This document shows positions 53,542 to 64,000 of a stretch of DNA of 64,000 nt, one piece after another (the first letter of the stretch is position 1; every line of letters begins with the position of its first letter). Source of the DNA: Mesostigma viride (Eukaryota > Streptophyta > Mesostigmatophyceae > Mesostigmatales > Mesostigmataceae); assembly GCA_009746045.1 (NCBI GenBank), contig RPFO01000015.1, positions 2,379,498 to 2,443,497 on the forward strand, in the 5' to 3' direction. The translations under genes were made by a program, and so were the position numbers. A model generated the notes under the pieces. It made no database searches and was not told where the DNA came from. It saw only the letters and a list, made by a program, of their open reading frames with translations.

Positions 53542-55105
53542 AGAGCAAATAGAGGTACACGGCCATTGAGAAACCAGGGTACAGGAGACTTACAGTCGTC
53601 CTGAGTGCTGGCTTGTTTGTGGGGCGCCCCGTCGAGGCTCCCTTCCTGGGCTTGTTGCAGCGTCCCCCTGCAGGTAACGGGTGGCGGGGCTCCCAGCAAC
53701 CTGGGCACACATCCACATCAGATCCAAGTTCGGGTTTGCCCTTCCAGCAATCATCCCTCTCATGCCCCTTGCATGAGCACCTGGTGCAGTACAGGGTGGA
53801 GTCATGAGGCTTACCTTTCTGACTAGGCCCCTGGGAGGGCCCTGCCTTACTGCCTGGGTTCCCCTTTCCCCCCTTGTCTGATTTCCCCTGCTGCTTGGAT
53901 GACCCCCCTGCCTTCTTACCTTGCTGGGGACCCTTGAACACCGCCTTGACCTGAGCTACCACCTCCTTGATGAGCTTCTTCCTGCTAGGACCTGCACCGT
54001 CCTGACTACCCCCCCTTGGACCTTGTTAACCTTGGGTTCCTTGACAGTGGAGAAGGGTTCTAGGCTCTGCTGAATGAACAACATGGCCCCCCTAAAATCA
54101 TCCCACTTGTCTTTAAGGCCAGCCAGCAGAACTGCATTGGTGTTCTTGTCCAGCTCAGCTTTGGTGAGCCACTGATGGATCAGGTACTTAGAGTTGAGTT
54201 TCTTCAACTCCTCGTCCCTGTCTATGTACAGGACATACTGTTTGTTGTCACGTACGTAGTCAGACTTGTTGACTTTGTACGAGGCCAACCAGTTGAACCC
54301 CTTGAGAGCCTGCAGGTGTTCCCCCTTGGTCAACAGCCCTTTTAGGTCTGCTATGAATTCTGTGAAGATTTGCACCTCCTCTGCCCCAGGTGTGCTGGCC
54401 CTCCTCTCATACATCTGACCATTTGTTTTATGCTAGGTGCAGATTGGTGGATCGTGTTAGACACCCTAAGAGCAGGAAACCAATCACGGATGTTATCATG
54501 GGACCAGGAATGTTCTATCTTGAAAAGAAACTCAAGTGCATCCTCCTGCACAAACCCTCAGCTAGACCTGGGAAGGTAATCCTATCTTCCCTACGGGATG
54601 CATCAAACCTGGGTCGCTGTGGTACAGCGACAGCCGCTTGTGGTTGAGGTTGCTGCTGCTGCTGCTGCTGCTGCGGTTGCTGTTGCTGTGCTGCCGCTGC
54701 TGCTGCTGCTGCTGCTGCTGTTGCTGATGCTGTGGCTGCTGCTGCTGCTGGGTTGTCGCTCCAGCGTTGCTGCCGCCCGCCATACCCCCGGTGCTTGCTG
54801 GTGCCCCTCCCCCTGGTGCTCCCCCGTCCTTCCCCTCGTCACCATCCTCCTCTGGATGCGACCGCTGGGGCGTAGACGATGGTCCACACCCCTCCTGCCA
54901 CTTTCCTTGGCGGACCCGCTTGGCGGCCCTCAGCAGTTGCTCTACTGCCTCTGCTGCCCGCGCCCGCTTGGTCGGGTTGGCCTCCGCTGCGTCCAGCTCC
55001 TGGTGGAGTAGTGCAGCGATGCGGTCCAGCTCCAGTCCGTGTCGGTCTGCAAAGTGGTTTTGGGTGTGGGGGTGGGGGGTGGTGTGTCTGCACCAGCGCG
55101 TACGC
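53531..55105 (-). pseudogene. gag: Element E gag, heavily frameshifted
   Basis: Readable blocks in sense order: an N-terminal helix (LELDRIAALLHQELDAAEANPTK), a Gln/Ser/Asn low-complexity tract encoded by CTG/CAG-like repeats (54650-54760), a core (ALEFLFKIEHSWSHDNI, then EFIADLKGLLTKGEHLQALKGF and LIHQWLTKAELDKNTNAVLLAGLKDKWDDF), and a Lys/Gly-rich tail. One CCHC knuckle, CTRCSCKGHERDDC, is followed by a second Cys/His cluster (CPGCWEPRH). Breaks occur near 55040, 54565, 54400 and 53960. The start codon is uncertain. Confidence 0.7.
54645..54760. repeat. CTG/CAG trinucleotide-rich tract
   Basis: Impure (CTG)n with CGG and TTG variants inside element E gag. It gives poly-Gln or poly-Ser depending on the frame, which makes frame assignment here weak. 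Confidence 0.85.
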
Positions 55106-55107
55106 GC

Positions 55108-56381
55108 TCACGCGCGTTTAACAAGGCCGCTCCTCGCTGTGCTCGCTGGCTGCGGGGTGCGCATGAAGTCCAGTACCGCGTCCTCGGGCAACGGCTCATG
55201 GGGCGCCAGACCACGCTCAAACGGATGGCGTCTCCGAACTCGCCCTGCAGAGCCCAGGTCCTGGCCGCCTCCTGATACCGGCGGAGTGCCCTCTCCTCCT
55301 TACGCATGCGCCTGTCCAGGGCGCGTGCGTTCCGCCTGCTCTTCCTCGCCAGCCTGGCCTCCTGCTCCCTCCTAGCCGGGCCCACCATCGCTACCAGTGC
55401 CGCCTCCGACCGCTTCATGGCTGCGTCCAAGCGCGCCTGATGACGCCGGGTCTTCTCCGTGGCGTCGTGCGCCTTCGCCCGAAGTCGGCGCAGCTCCCGA
55501 TGCTGTGCCTCCCTGGCTGCACGCTCCCGTGCCAAGCTATTCTCCGCCATGGACCTGACCATCGCCCGCTTTGCCTTACGCTGGCAATGTCGGGTGTACT
55601 CGATCTTGGCCAGTCTCTCCGCCTCGACCATGGCCGGGTCCATCAAGACCAGTTCCTCACCCCGCGCTCCTTGCTGCATCTCGACCGAGGAGTCTGTTTC
55701 CTGCAATACATCCCCTGCCATGCGCCGAAAGTTGCGCGCTGTGCGCCGGTGAGCAAAGGTGAAGAGCTCGTTCTTCTTGCGTAGCACGTAGGGGGGCGCC
55801 TCGCGCGCACCTGTTGGTCCCGCGCGCAAGCCAGCCCTAGCCACTCGATCCCGCTCCTGCTGCCTCTCCGCGAGCTCCCGGGCTATCCTGTCTATCTCCG
55901 TCTCCGCCCGCAGCTGAGCCTCGCGCTGAGCCTCCAGCTCGCGCTGCTGCTCCAGCTCCTTGCGCAGCTGGGCCTCCTGCCGAAGGCGTTCTGCCTCTCG
56001 GCGGAGCACCTCCTCTCGCTTCGCCCTGTCCTCAGGCAACTCGAGATCCACGAGGTCTTCATCCTCGTCGTAGCCATCCGACGGGATATCCCCCAGAACC
56101 GGCACCACCCTCCCCGGTCCAGTAACCAGCTCGGGTGCCGTGGGCTGCCCTTCAGCCGGTGGCGCATTGGGGCGCCAGACATTGTATGTCGGCGGCCTCG
56201 CCGCCAGTTGATCCAGGTACCGCGGGTCCTCGTCCGAGGACGAGCGACCACTGCCGGCATCGCTGCCAGCGTGATCACCCCTACCCTGCCGGCCCCTCAC
56301 TGCCGCCCGGTAGTCCAAATCTTCGGACGACGGGGACAGGCTCGACTCCGAAGAGCCATCGTGATCGGAAACGTTCGACAT
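55108..56381 (-). pseudogene. Element E ORF1, long coiled-coil protein upstream of gag
   Basis: Starts MSNVSDHDGSSESS just inside the 5' LTR. It has an acidic N-terminus (SDGYDEDEDLVDLELPED), a long charged helix predicted as coiled coil (REAERLRQEAQLRKELEQQRE...), a conserved-looking block PYVLRKKNELFTFAHRR, and a second Arg/Ala-rich helix. One frame change near 55230 leads to the end LPEDAVLDFMRTPQPAS at 55108. About 420 residues. It occupies the same place as ORF1 in A-C but I see no sequence similarity. Function unknown; a structural or nucleic-acid-binding role is a guess. Confidence 0.65.
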
Positions 56382-56430
56382 TTTAAAATGATAGAGTAGT
56401 ATAAAAACTGTGAGAGTTTTTATTAATGCA

Positions 56431-56950
56431 AGTTAATGCACTTGTGCAATGAAAGCGAACGTGTCTTTGATTATGCAATGGCTGGCATATATCAATCCAT
56501 GCAAGCTTGCCAACCTGGCTTGCATGGGCACGTAGGTTAGGGTAACCTAGCTATCCTGCACTAGTGCTAACCAATGAGGTGCTGGCTCCGTCCAGCTAGA
56601 TCTACTCCAGCTAGGACTGATACGATGCCCACAGGCACCGACTGCCTAACAGCACTACGTGGATGGTCCTGGACCTCCCCTAGGACCTCCGTACAGGACT
56701 AGCACTGCAACCACCTTGTGGTCTGCATCACAGCTCGTAAACCCTACCACGTGAATACCCACGTGCGTGTGTCCTACATATCTCAGTGCTAATATCTAGC
56801 ACCCACGTGCCCAATATGGCCCGTGCGGATCTAAACTCTAGTAGAGATATGTCCAGTGTACTACACCACCGTCCATGTCCGTACCCCACTTGGGAGACGG
56901 GGACAACGCCACGTGTACTGATAGTCTAGGCCTGAAGCCCTAGAATAACT
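56431..56950 (-). repeat. 5' LTR of element E
   Basis: 520 bp, AGTTA to TAACT, about 99% identical to 49207-49725 and followed by ATCAT. Confidence 0.93.
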
Positions 56951-56955
56951 ATCAT

Positions 56956-57934
56956 CACTGACCAGGATCCCTTGTGGATGTCTGGGTTCTGGAAGTCTTT
57001 CTTTGACATCCTGGATACCAAGCTGGCCTTTGGGGTAGCGTACAGGTGTGCCAGCACGGGGGCTGTGGAGAAGCTGAACCGTATTGTACGGGAATGCCAG
57101 AAGCATTACTGTACCCATGATAACAAGGAATGGGACAAGAGACTTCCCTTCATAGAGTTTGCTATCAACAACTCACCCCTGGCTCCTCACCAAATGTCTC
57201 CCTTTGTCATTTGCCATGGCCAGTGCCCTTTGACCCCATTCGACCTGGAGCTGCCTGATAGGGATGCTGAAGGCCCTATCAGAAGACGCCTAACCTCAGT
57301 CCAACAGCTGATAGCATCCTTCCAGGAAGCTCACAGTGTGGTTGCTGCTCAGATGCTGCATGCACAAGACAAGTATTTGAACAATGCTTGGCAACAGATG
57401 CTGGCTACTCACACTTTTGTGGCCCCTGGTGACTTGGTGCTTCTGGAGGCTAACCACGGTGTGCTACCTGAAAAGGAGCAATGCAGGAAACTTCAACCAT
57501 TGTGGTTGGGACCTTTCCCTGTACTGGACACCTTCCACTATGGGACTGTGGTTCAAGTCCAGGTGCCTTCCCACTGGAGGCTCAAGACCAATGTGTTTCA
57601 CCTGGCCCAGCTCAAGTTGTACAAACGTAACACCTTGCAGGGACGCCTCTCTGCTCCCTTACCATTTGAGCTGGATCCCGAGGGGGAGAGGATATATGAA
57701 GTGGAGCAGCTGTTGGCTCACAGAGTCAAAGGAAAGGGTAGGACCAAGCAGCTTCAGTTCAAGGTGCATTGGAAAGGAGAGTTAGAGTCTACTGCCACGT
57801 GGTTGTGGTTGTCTGACTTGACTCACTGCCATGAGGTGGTCCAGGAGTATTGCCAACAGAAGGGCCTCACTCTTCCTTCTTGGTATACTGAGTTGGTGAG
57901 GACCACTGCTCCCCTTCCTATATCTCAGGACTAA
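56956..57934 (+). pseudogene. pol: Gypsy integrase part 2 with chromodomain
   Basis: Continues the integrase core after element E: TDQDPLWMSGFWKSFF (second Asp) and GAVEKLNRIVRECQ (catalytic Glu). The C-terminal part has PGDLVLLEANHGVLPEKEQCRKLQPLWLGPF. A C-terminal chromodomain (YEVEQLLAHRVKGKGRTKQLQFKVHWKGE, then TWLWLSDLTHCHEVVQEY) identifies a chromovirus; such domains direct insertion to marked chromatin. The stop is at 57932. The frame is open throughout this part. Confidence 0.92.
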
Positions 57935-57969
57935 CGAATGGTTTCCTTGTGCATGCTGTATGGTCCCAG

Positions 57970-59122
57970 ATGGAGGAGGAGTCCCTGTACACCAACTGGG
58001 CCTTGGGAGCCACCACGGAGGAAGGGGTCACGGGTATGCATCCAGAGGCCTCCAACCCCATGAGTTATGTGGAGTCCCTGTTTGACACTATTGTCAGGCG
58101 TGACCTTAGGAGGGGTCAACAGATGGATACCATTAACAAGCTCTTGCATGCTGTGATCTCCAAGCAGGATAAGCTACAGGAGCTTCTTCAGGGGTTGTCC
58201 TTGTCCCAGCCCCAGATGGGGAGTGGTTCTAACATAGCTCTCAGCCCTAGCAGCACTCCCATCATTCAGATTCCTCGTCACGTGGTACCTGTCAAGAATG
58301 TGGTGGCCTATGTGGATCACAGGAAGTGCACGGGGCCCTGTGAGCACTGTGAGACGTTGGCCAAGGCGTTGGCTGCCCTTAACAGGGAAGAGGGGGAGGT
58401 GAGCCCTGAGGGTTTTGTGGAGGAGGTCTTGTCTCAGTTGCACACCAGCTTGTACGAAATTGGCTCTCCCTTTGTGGCTCACCTGCTGCACAGGATGTTT
58501 GCCTTGACCCCAGGACCTGAGATTGACATGAGGCCTGCTGAGGGGCAGGATATGTTGACAGCCTTGCCTGAGGCTTTGAAGGGAGCCTTCACTCAGTTCA
58601 AGCCAGTGAGTATGGGTGAGGCTTCCTACATGGAGTTGTTGGAGTTTTCGGTCCAGCAGGGGGACTTTGATTTGGCTCCTTCTTGATCCTCCAGCTCGGT
58701 CAAGGGGTGCTTCCCTTTGGAGACATCCAACCTTTTCTGCAGTCCAGGGTTGCCTAAGTACACCATGGAGCTCAAGGTTCGTCTGACCCCATTGAGGGTG
58801 TTGGTGCCTCTGATAGGTGCTAAGTGGTCAGTGGTCAAGACCTTTCTCCAGTTCTGGTGGGCGTACAGGTCATGGGTGAGCAGGCACAAGACGTCCTCTA
58901 CTTGGTTGGGTGATGGATCCTGAGAGTCAGTCTGTGGTGCTTCTCTCCTACCCAGGGACATGCCTGCGTTATGTTGCCCAGATGGCGGCAGGGGCTGCTG
59001 AGGCGTGCATGGTGCTGCAGGTCAGCAGGAACTGGCCAGAATTGGCTCACATGGTGGAGCAATTTCCCCTGTTTGGGACCAAGGGCAAGGATGGCGTGAA
59101 TGGGGATTGGTATAGCCTGTGA
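57970..59122 (+). pseudogene. Gypsy accessory ORF after the chromodomain, unknown
   Basis: An ORF in a different frame from pol, with likely ATG at 57970 (MEEESLYTNWALG). It has a helix (LRRGQQMDTINKLLHAVISKQDKLQELLQGL), a Cys/His cluster (HRKCTGPCEHCETLAKAL) and Leu-rich helices. A TGA at 58684 is followed by 79 more codons in the same frame (to 58923). A one-base shift then gives MDPESQSVVLLSYPGTCLRYVAQMAAGAAEACMVL up to 59122. Joined, it would be about 385 residues. It sits where some elements have env-like genes, but no signal peptide or transmembrane segment is evident. Confidence 0.55.
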
Positions 59123-59357
59123 GAAACAGAGCTGAGAAGGAAGACGGTGGGGGGAGGATGATGGAAGATCATGGAAGGTGCTTTGGATTGTGGTGCGAGG
59201 GGGGGATTCCAGGATGGATGATGGGGGAGCTCCAGTCCAGTTCTGATGTTCCAGTCCAGAGTTCCAGGTTCCAGAATGCAGAATGGAAGAACTTTCATTA
59301 TTGCTGTGTTTATCTGGGTTTGTAGTAGATATAAGGAAGTGACTTGTCTGCTGTAAG
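59123..59357 (+). other. 3' end of the Gypsy element, LTR not defined
   Basis: Contains purine-rich GGTGGGGGGAGGATGATGG (about 59148), a candidate polypurine tract. It probably continues into the 3' LTR, which element D interrupts at 59358. No matching 5' LTR sequence was found by eye, so this remains open. Confidence 0.35.
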
Positions 59358-59985
59358 AGTTAACGAAACTGTGGCTGAACTGTGGTTCAGCCTGCACTGA
59401 TTAATATCTACAGAGGAAGTAGTTATATTAATCAATAGGTTTACGTTGCTGGTTATGGCTACCAGCACAGAACGCACGAGGCACGTGAGAACCGTCGCCA
59501 AAGGTGCGAGGACACAGGTGCAGGGAAAGTGGTGCTACCAAGTGGCAGCGTCCTGCTCGTTATATACTAATTGTGACGCAGTCACATCCAGATGACTGAT
59601 AGGACAGATCATCTCACATTATTGCTGTCCTTCACTCTGGACCAGCAGATCTCGACTCGTTATCCATAAATAGTCACATCAGTGTCCTGTCGCACAAGTC
59701 CTGTCACTATTTGTTACGTCTAATCAATAGCATTGAATAGACCGCAGTGTCGGAGACTAAATGTCCTATCGTACACTGTGACAAGACGCCGTATGCCACG
59801 CGTCACTTGAAGAACCACCGTAGAATCACCGAATCCAAGTAGAATGTAGTAGAACAGTATCTTGCTCATATCTCGAGCAATACTCATCAGAATGAACCCG
59901 TTTCTGGATTGTAGTAACCGGAAGTAGAATCTCTACAAGCCAAGTAGCTTAGTAGAATAATATTGCTTGCCAGGCAATATTAACT
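59358..59985 (-). repeat. 3' LTR of element D
   Basis: Starts AGTTAAC, ends ATTAACT, 628 bp. The polypurine tract AAAAGAGAAGAAAGGGCTGG (minus) abuts it. The LTR border plus this tract is repeated once more at 60024-60061. Confidence 0.75.
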
Positions 59986-60761
59986 CCAGCCCTTTCTTCT
60001 CTTTTAGAGCTTGGACGTAACAGCCATATTAACTCCAGCCCTTTCTTTCTTTTAGAGCTGTTAGGCTTGGCAACACATATATAGAAACAACATGCATAGC
60101 ACTTGACATCCCTCCCAGCTCTCTGTAGTCTCTGCTCGGGATTAATCAAGCACCAGATCACAACACATCTCAGCCATGACGAATTACAATGAATTCCCTA
60201 TCCACTGGAAGTAGAAAGCCAAGTGTTTGGAGTAGCAGCTTGTGGCTAACCAGAATAATGACCAAAATGGAATCACCACCATAATGGCTCCTGATTGGAA
60301 CCCCACAAGTTACCCACAAGACCTTATCAGGTAGACATTGATAGTTATCAGAACTGGCGCCCACCATGGACTGAGAAATAGCACATCACAAAATATATTA
60401 AGCACATGACAAACTACATTCCTCTGTCTGGGACAAAACTAGGGGGACCTGTCGCCACCTCACCAGCAAGGTTGATGGGCCAGCCAATCCGGGAAAATCC
60501 GCCTAAGCAGCCCCAGGGAATCGAACCCTGCCCTATAAAATCCCTTTGGTTGAGACAAACCTCAAACTGAGGACAAACCCCCAACCAACATCATGCTCCA
60601 TGACTGAGCATTACATAGAATACAGTATTATACACATATGTACACAGAGCATTACTGCCCTCAGAGCATCACAGCTCTCAGCATAACAGAGCCCAGCTCT
60701 ATGTTAGCTCTTCTCACCCAATCAGTCACCAAACTCAAAGCTCCAACTGGAATTGCTCAAC
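59986..60761 (-). other. 3' untranslated region of element D
   Basis: Contains the duplicated LTR-border/polypurine segment (59972-60012 and 60024-60061) and a perfect Pol III B box, GGTTCGATTCC, on minus (60518-60528). No coding region seen. Confidence 0.6.
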
Positions 60762-63700
60762 TCACACAGAGGAGCTCATCAGCTTGTAAAGAAGCTTATA
60801 TTGCTCAGCAGACTTGTGAGGCAACTTGGTCAAGGCATCAGCAGGATTCTCAGAACCTGGAAGATGTTGAATATCCACCAGACCTGCCAACTCCTTCAAC
60901 AGGAGATAATCCAGATCTCTGCTTCTGGCCAACTGCTTGTGCACAAACTGGACCATGCCCATGTTATCTGAAAGGATCAAGGTCTCCAGCTGAAGAGTAT
61001 GAGGAGTAACTGAAGCCATAGCTAGCAACAGCTCCTTGATGTACAAACTAGACTGAATCCCTTCACAAATGGCTCTGCACTCAGAGACATCTGAACTCAC
61101 AGCAACCCTTCTTTGAAGACGACTGTACCAGGCCACAAGACTAGGCCTATGTTGCTGAAGCACAAACAAGCCAGCTGACCTGCCTCTGACCTTAGAAACT
61201 TGCCTGCTATCCATGGAGCTATCAACATAGATATCCAAGGAAAATGGCAAAGACAAATCAATCCCAGCTAAAGTAATACCAGGAGACTTGTTAACATGTG
61301 CAATAATCTGGGAAGGCTCCTCCAGAATTAGCACATCATCAGGGGATCTGCTATGGACCATCATGTCAGGCCCACAAATGCTGCCATACCAGGCCAACTT
61401 GCCTTTCAGCTCAGGTGCAATGGATGACGTCATGACCTCTGGAACAGATTGAAGAATGGTACTCTTGTAGTCATTGCCCGCCTGCAGCCTAATCAGCCAC
61501 TGACTCCCCTCCTGAACCAATGTAGCCTGCATTCCACAGAACGTGACAGCCTCTCCAGGCTTCTGCCACAATTCTTTTCCCAAAGGAAATGCATCATTAA
61601 TGATGGGCACAAACTGACTCAACCACTTAGTGGGAGCAATCAAGTGCAAGTCATCACCATGCAGACTAGCATACACAGGTAAATCATGCCACCTACCCAG
61701 CAATAAACATGGGTCCACAGATGACACCTTCAACCCACAGTGTTTAGTCAAGAAGTCTTCCAAGGTGAGCCTCCAAATGATGGGACTGGACCTGAGACCT
61801 TCTAGACCCTTCAGAATCAGCAGGTAGCTAGACTGGAGCTCTGCCTGCCAGGCTACAGGAACTGGCACATGAAATGGAGTTTCACAATGCCACACCTGCT
61901 GAGCCACACTGGGATCACCTTTCAGAAATGCTCTCTTGAAATCTAGCAGAACTGAAGACATATCAGCACCCTGGTTCAGCATACCGACATACAGGCACAA
62001 TAAAATACGCCATGTATCATGTAGCATCCCAGGTGTATACAACTCCTCGCCCAGAAGATCCCCAGTACCACGGTATTCATTGAGAACTGGACGCACATGG
62101 GGAACAGACACCCCCTCCACCTCCTTCCGCTTGATGACGAATCTGAGCTTCAACCGTGTACTGTATGGGGGAACTTCATTCACAGGCTGACAGCAGTCAA
62201 ACTGCAACCACTCCTCTAGAGCCTTGGCAAATGCTAGCCTCCAGGCCTCAAACATCAGAGGAGAACTCATTTCCTGGACAAGCTGATCATAGCTAAGAGG
62301 AGAATGAGCAGCCAGTGATCTCTTAGTAATACCAATACTGCTAGGGTGTAGAGCAGCTGGCATAACAAGACTGGAAGCCACAGGAATCTGATCCTCAGGC
62401 CACTGCACATTCCTGATCGCTTTCACAGGCTTAAATACACTGGTAAGGGAGGCTTTGAAGTTGACCAATGGGATACTGCCCCAGCCAAACTTTCTCAGCT
62501 TATCATGTGCCACAACAATTCCAGGAGAGCTTAGAAAATTTTGACCCAAGATGATAGGGCCATCATAATCTTCAAGCACAAGAAATGTGACATCCTCACC
62601 CATAAAGGGTACCAGCACCTCTCCCAATACCATAATGTGTGTCCTGCCACTAAAGTCAGACACCCAAGCACAACTAGGCGAAAGCACCTGCCGTTGACCT
62701 GTATGTTGAGATCCCATAACAGAAACCTCAGCATTGGTATCTACCTCTAGGACAGCATCCTCGGACTCCTCCAACTGGCTGAGCTTGGACACCCGAGGTC
62801 CTTGCTTGGCTTTTTGCATAGCCAGCACCACATCTTTCAGGCCCACACCTCTATGCTTAGTGAGGCTAGAGGGGACCACATCTGCCTGTCCAATGACTGG
62901 AGAGCTAACCGATCCAGGGGTCTGGCCAGGACTTGCCCGGGGATTACCTCCACTTTGAACGTGATGATCAGGGATGACGTCATGACCAACTGGCAAGGTT
63001 GTCACATCAGGAGTTACTGCCTCTGCTTCAGCACCCCTTAGACGTACATATGACCACGACAGACGGTGCACATTCTGGGGAGGATCCTCCATCTTCACCC
63101 AGCACTTGTGCCCAGCTAGTTCCACCCTGGTCACTACTCCAGGGTGCCAGCTACCAGTGACGCTTGCCTGCAAGCTTGGGCTCTTTCCACACAATTACCC
63201 TCTGGCCAACAACAGGTTGCAGAACACTCCAGCCCTTGTCTTTCTGCCTCAACTTGGCAAACTTGAACATAAGGCTATCTTTCCAGGCTTGCTCAACCTC
63301 AGTAGGGAGCTCCCGAAGATGCAATGATAATGGAGCCACAGGGACCTCTCCAACATACATGGGTGCCCTGACATTCAATCTGTCCTCAACTGACCTTAAC
63401 CAGGCCGTCTTGATAATAGCTGGAACCAATCTTGGAATCTTCTTCTCCGTCAGCAGAATAGTCTTGAGTTCTCTGATTGTCCTCTCCACCACGCCTTGAC
63501 TGCCATGGGACTCCCTGTGTACAACAAATAACTCAGGGAGGTCTTCATTCCCCATGCAGCACTCAAATTCTAAATCACACTGCAGCTGGATCACTGGTTT
63601 CATTCTGGATCTGATAGCCTGGAGCCCAGCCACCAAACATGGCTTAGACTTGTCTTGCAACAGCTCCAGCACCTTGTACTTGGTATATCTGTCAACACCA

Positions 63701-63950
63701 ACCAACAAAATCAGTTTCCTGATTTCTTGGATATCACATTGTACATATCCAGGCTGCAACACAGGTTGTCTGACATGAGACTTCTTAGGCTTGGGAGCAA
63801 CCAGCCTACAGGAACAAGCCTCAGCAACCTGTTTTACTGCATTAAACAAAGATGTCCCTCCCAGCCTCCTTGCAAACTGGAGTGCCTGGGCAGCATGACC
63901 AAACATGTGATGCAATCTCAATGCAATGTTTGACACAAGAGTTAGATGAG
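60762..63950 (-). pseudogene. pol: Element D pol: integrase, protease, RT, RNase H
   Basis: Integrase (63936-63170) has HHMFGH, ACSCR (CxC as in A-C), VQCDIQEI, QLQCDLEFEC and GVVERTIREL. A single frame break near 63175 leads into an 810-codon frame: protease VDTNAEVSVM with IILGQNFL, RT LDFKRAFLKGD, LRSSPIIW and LHGDDLHLI, and RNase H VDSSMD, SECRAICEG, LSDNMGM and NPADALTK, ending at 60762. Same domain order as C. The integrase start and gag are beyond reach: upstream of about 63950 the frame closes or runs off the window. Confidence 0.88.
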
Positions 63951-64000
63951 ATGCTTAGGCTGACACACGGATTTCCGGCCTGCGCGCCGCGTATTGCCTA

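Larger units (their letters stand above)
49207..56950 (-). mobile_element. Copia-like element E, full length with 5-bp TSD
   Basis: LTRs are 49207-49725 (3' in sense, 519 bp) and 56431-56950 (5', 520 bp). They differ at only about six places, and both have ends AGTTA...TAACT. The target duplication ATCAT is at 49202-49206 and 56951-56955. In sense order it carries ORF1 (coiled coil), gag, integrase, protease-RT and RNase H. The close LTRs mean a recent insertion, yet the coding region has many frame breaks. Confidence 0.93.
59358..64000 (-). mobile_element. Copia-like element D, cut by the right window edge
   Basis: Begins with an LTR (59358-59985) of the AGTTA...TAACT type, then a 3' untranslated region and pol on minus up to at least 63936. 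Gag and the 5' LTR would lie beyond 64000. Protein similarity to A-C is clear but much lower than among A-C, so it is a separate family. Confidence 0.85.

Noticed and set aside
54603-54887. Separate Ser-rich protein gene
   Set aside because: Frame artefact of the CTG/CAG tract in element E gag.
60511-60535. tRNA gene
   Set aside because: Only a T-arm-like stem is present; no acceptor, D or anticodon stems could be found around it.

Overview
This is eukaryotic nuclear DNA that consists almost entirely of transposable elements. No ordinary host gene, rRNA, tRNA or CRISPR could be supported. The transposon set points to a eukaryote: a chromodomain Gypsy, Copia-like elements, a CACTA (EnSpm) transposon whose gene has GT-AG introns, and a tyrosine-recombinase retroelement with split direct repeats. 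This mix fits the green lineage (green alga or early streptophyte), but that is a guess.

The window reads best as one old Gypsy chromovirus (+ strand) from about the left edge to 59357, opened by nested insertions that I ordered from target-site duplications (TSDs). (1) Copia-like element C (minus) entered the Gypsy leader. Its LTRs are at 1962-2610 and 37990-38639, 36 kb apart, both flanked by GTTTC. (2) A CACTA transposon (3467-26900, inverted ends CACTAGGAAGT/ACTTCCTAGTG) entered the 3' part of C. (3) Inside CACTA lie Copia-like A (3478-10437, 3' LTR lost) and complete Copia-like B (11101-19742, TSD ACAAG). B sits in an intron of the CACTA transposase; removing it leaves an intron with compatible phase. 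(4) A tyrosine-recombinase element (32208-37537) entered the first ORF of C. (5) A DNA transposon rich in octamer repeats (41878-47206, 25-bp inverted ends, TSD CCT) and Copia-like E (49207-56950, TSD ATCAT) entered the Gypsy pol. (6) Copia-like D starts at 59358 and runs off the right edge.

The Copia-like elements A-E have unusual shared features. Their pol order is integrase - aspartic protease - reverse transcriptase - RNase H, with the protease after the integrase. The protease motif is DTN or DTQ instead of DTG/DSG, the RT motif is HGDD instead of YVDD, and the LTRs end AGTTA...TAACT instead of TG...CA. A, B and C carry a conserved extra ORF before gag, and A and C join gag to pol in one frame through UGA-CUA, a known readthrough context. 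The Gypsy joins gag to pol through A AAA AAC-TAG, a classical -1 frameshift site. The tyrosine-recombinase element carries a 2A-like motif between RNase H and recombinase. Many ORFs are broken by single-base indels; C pol (about 1190 codons) is the best intact reference.
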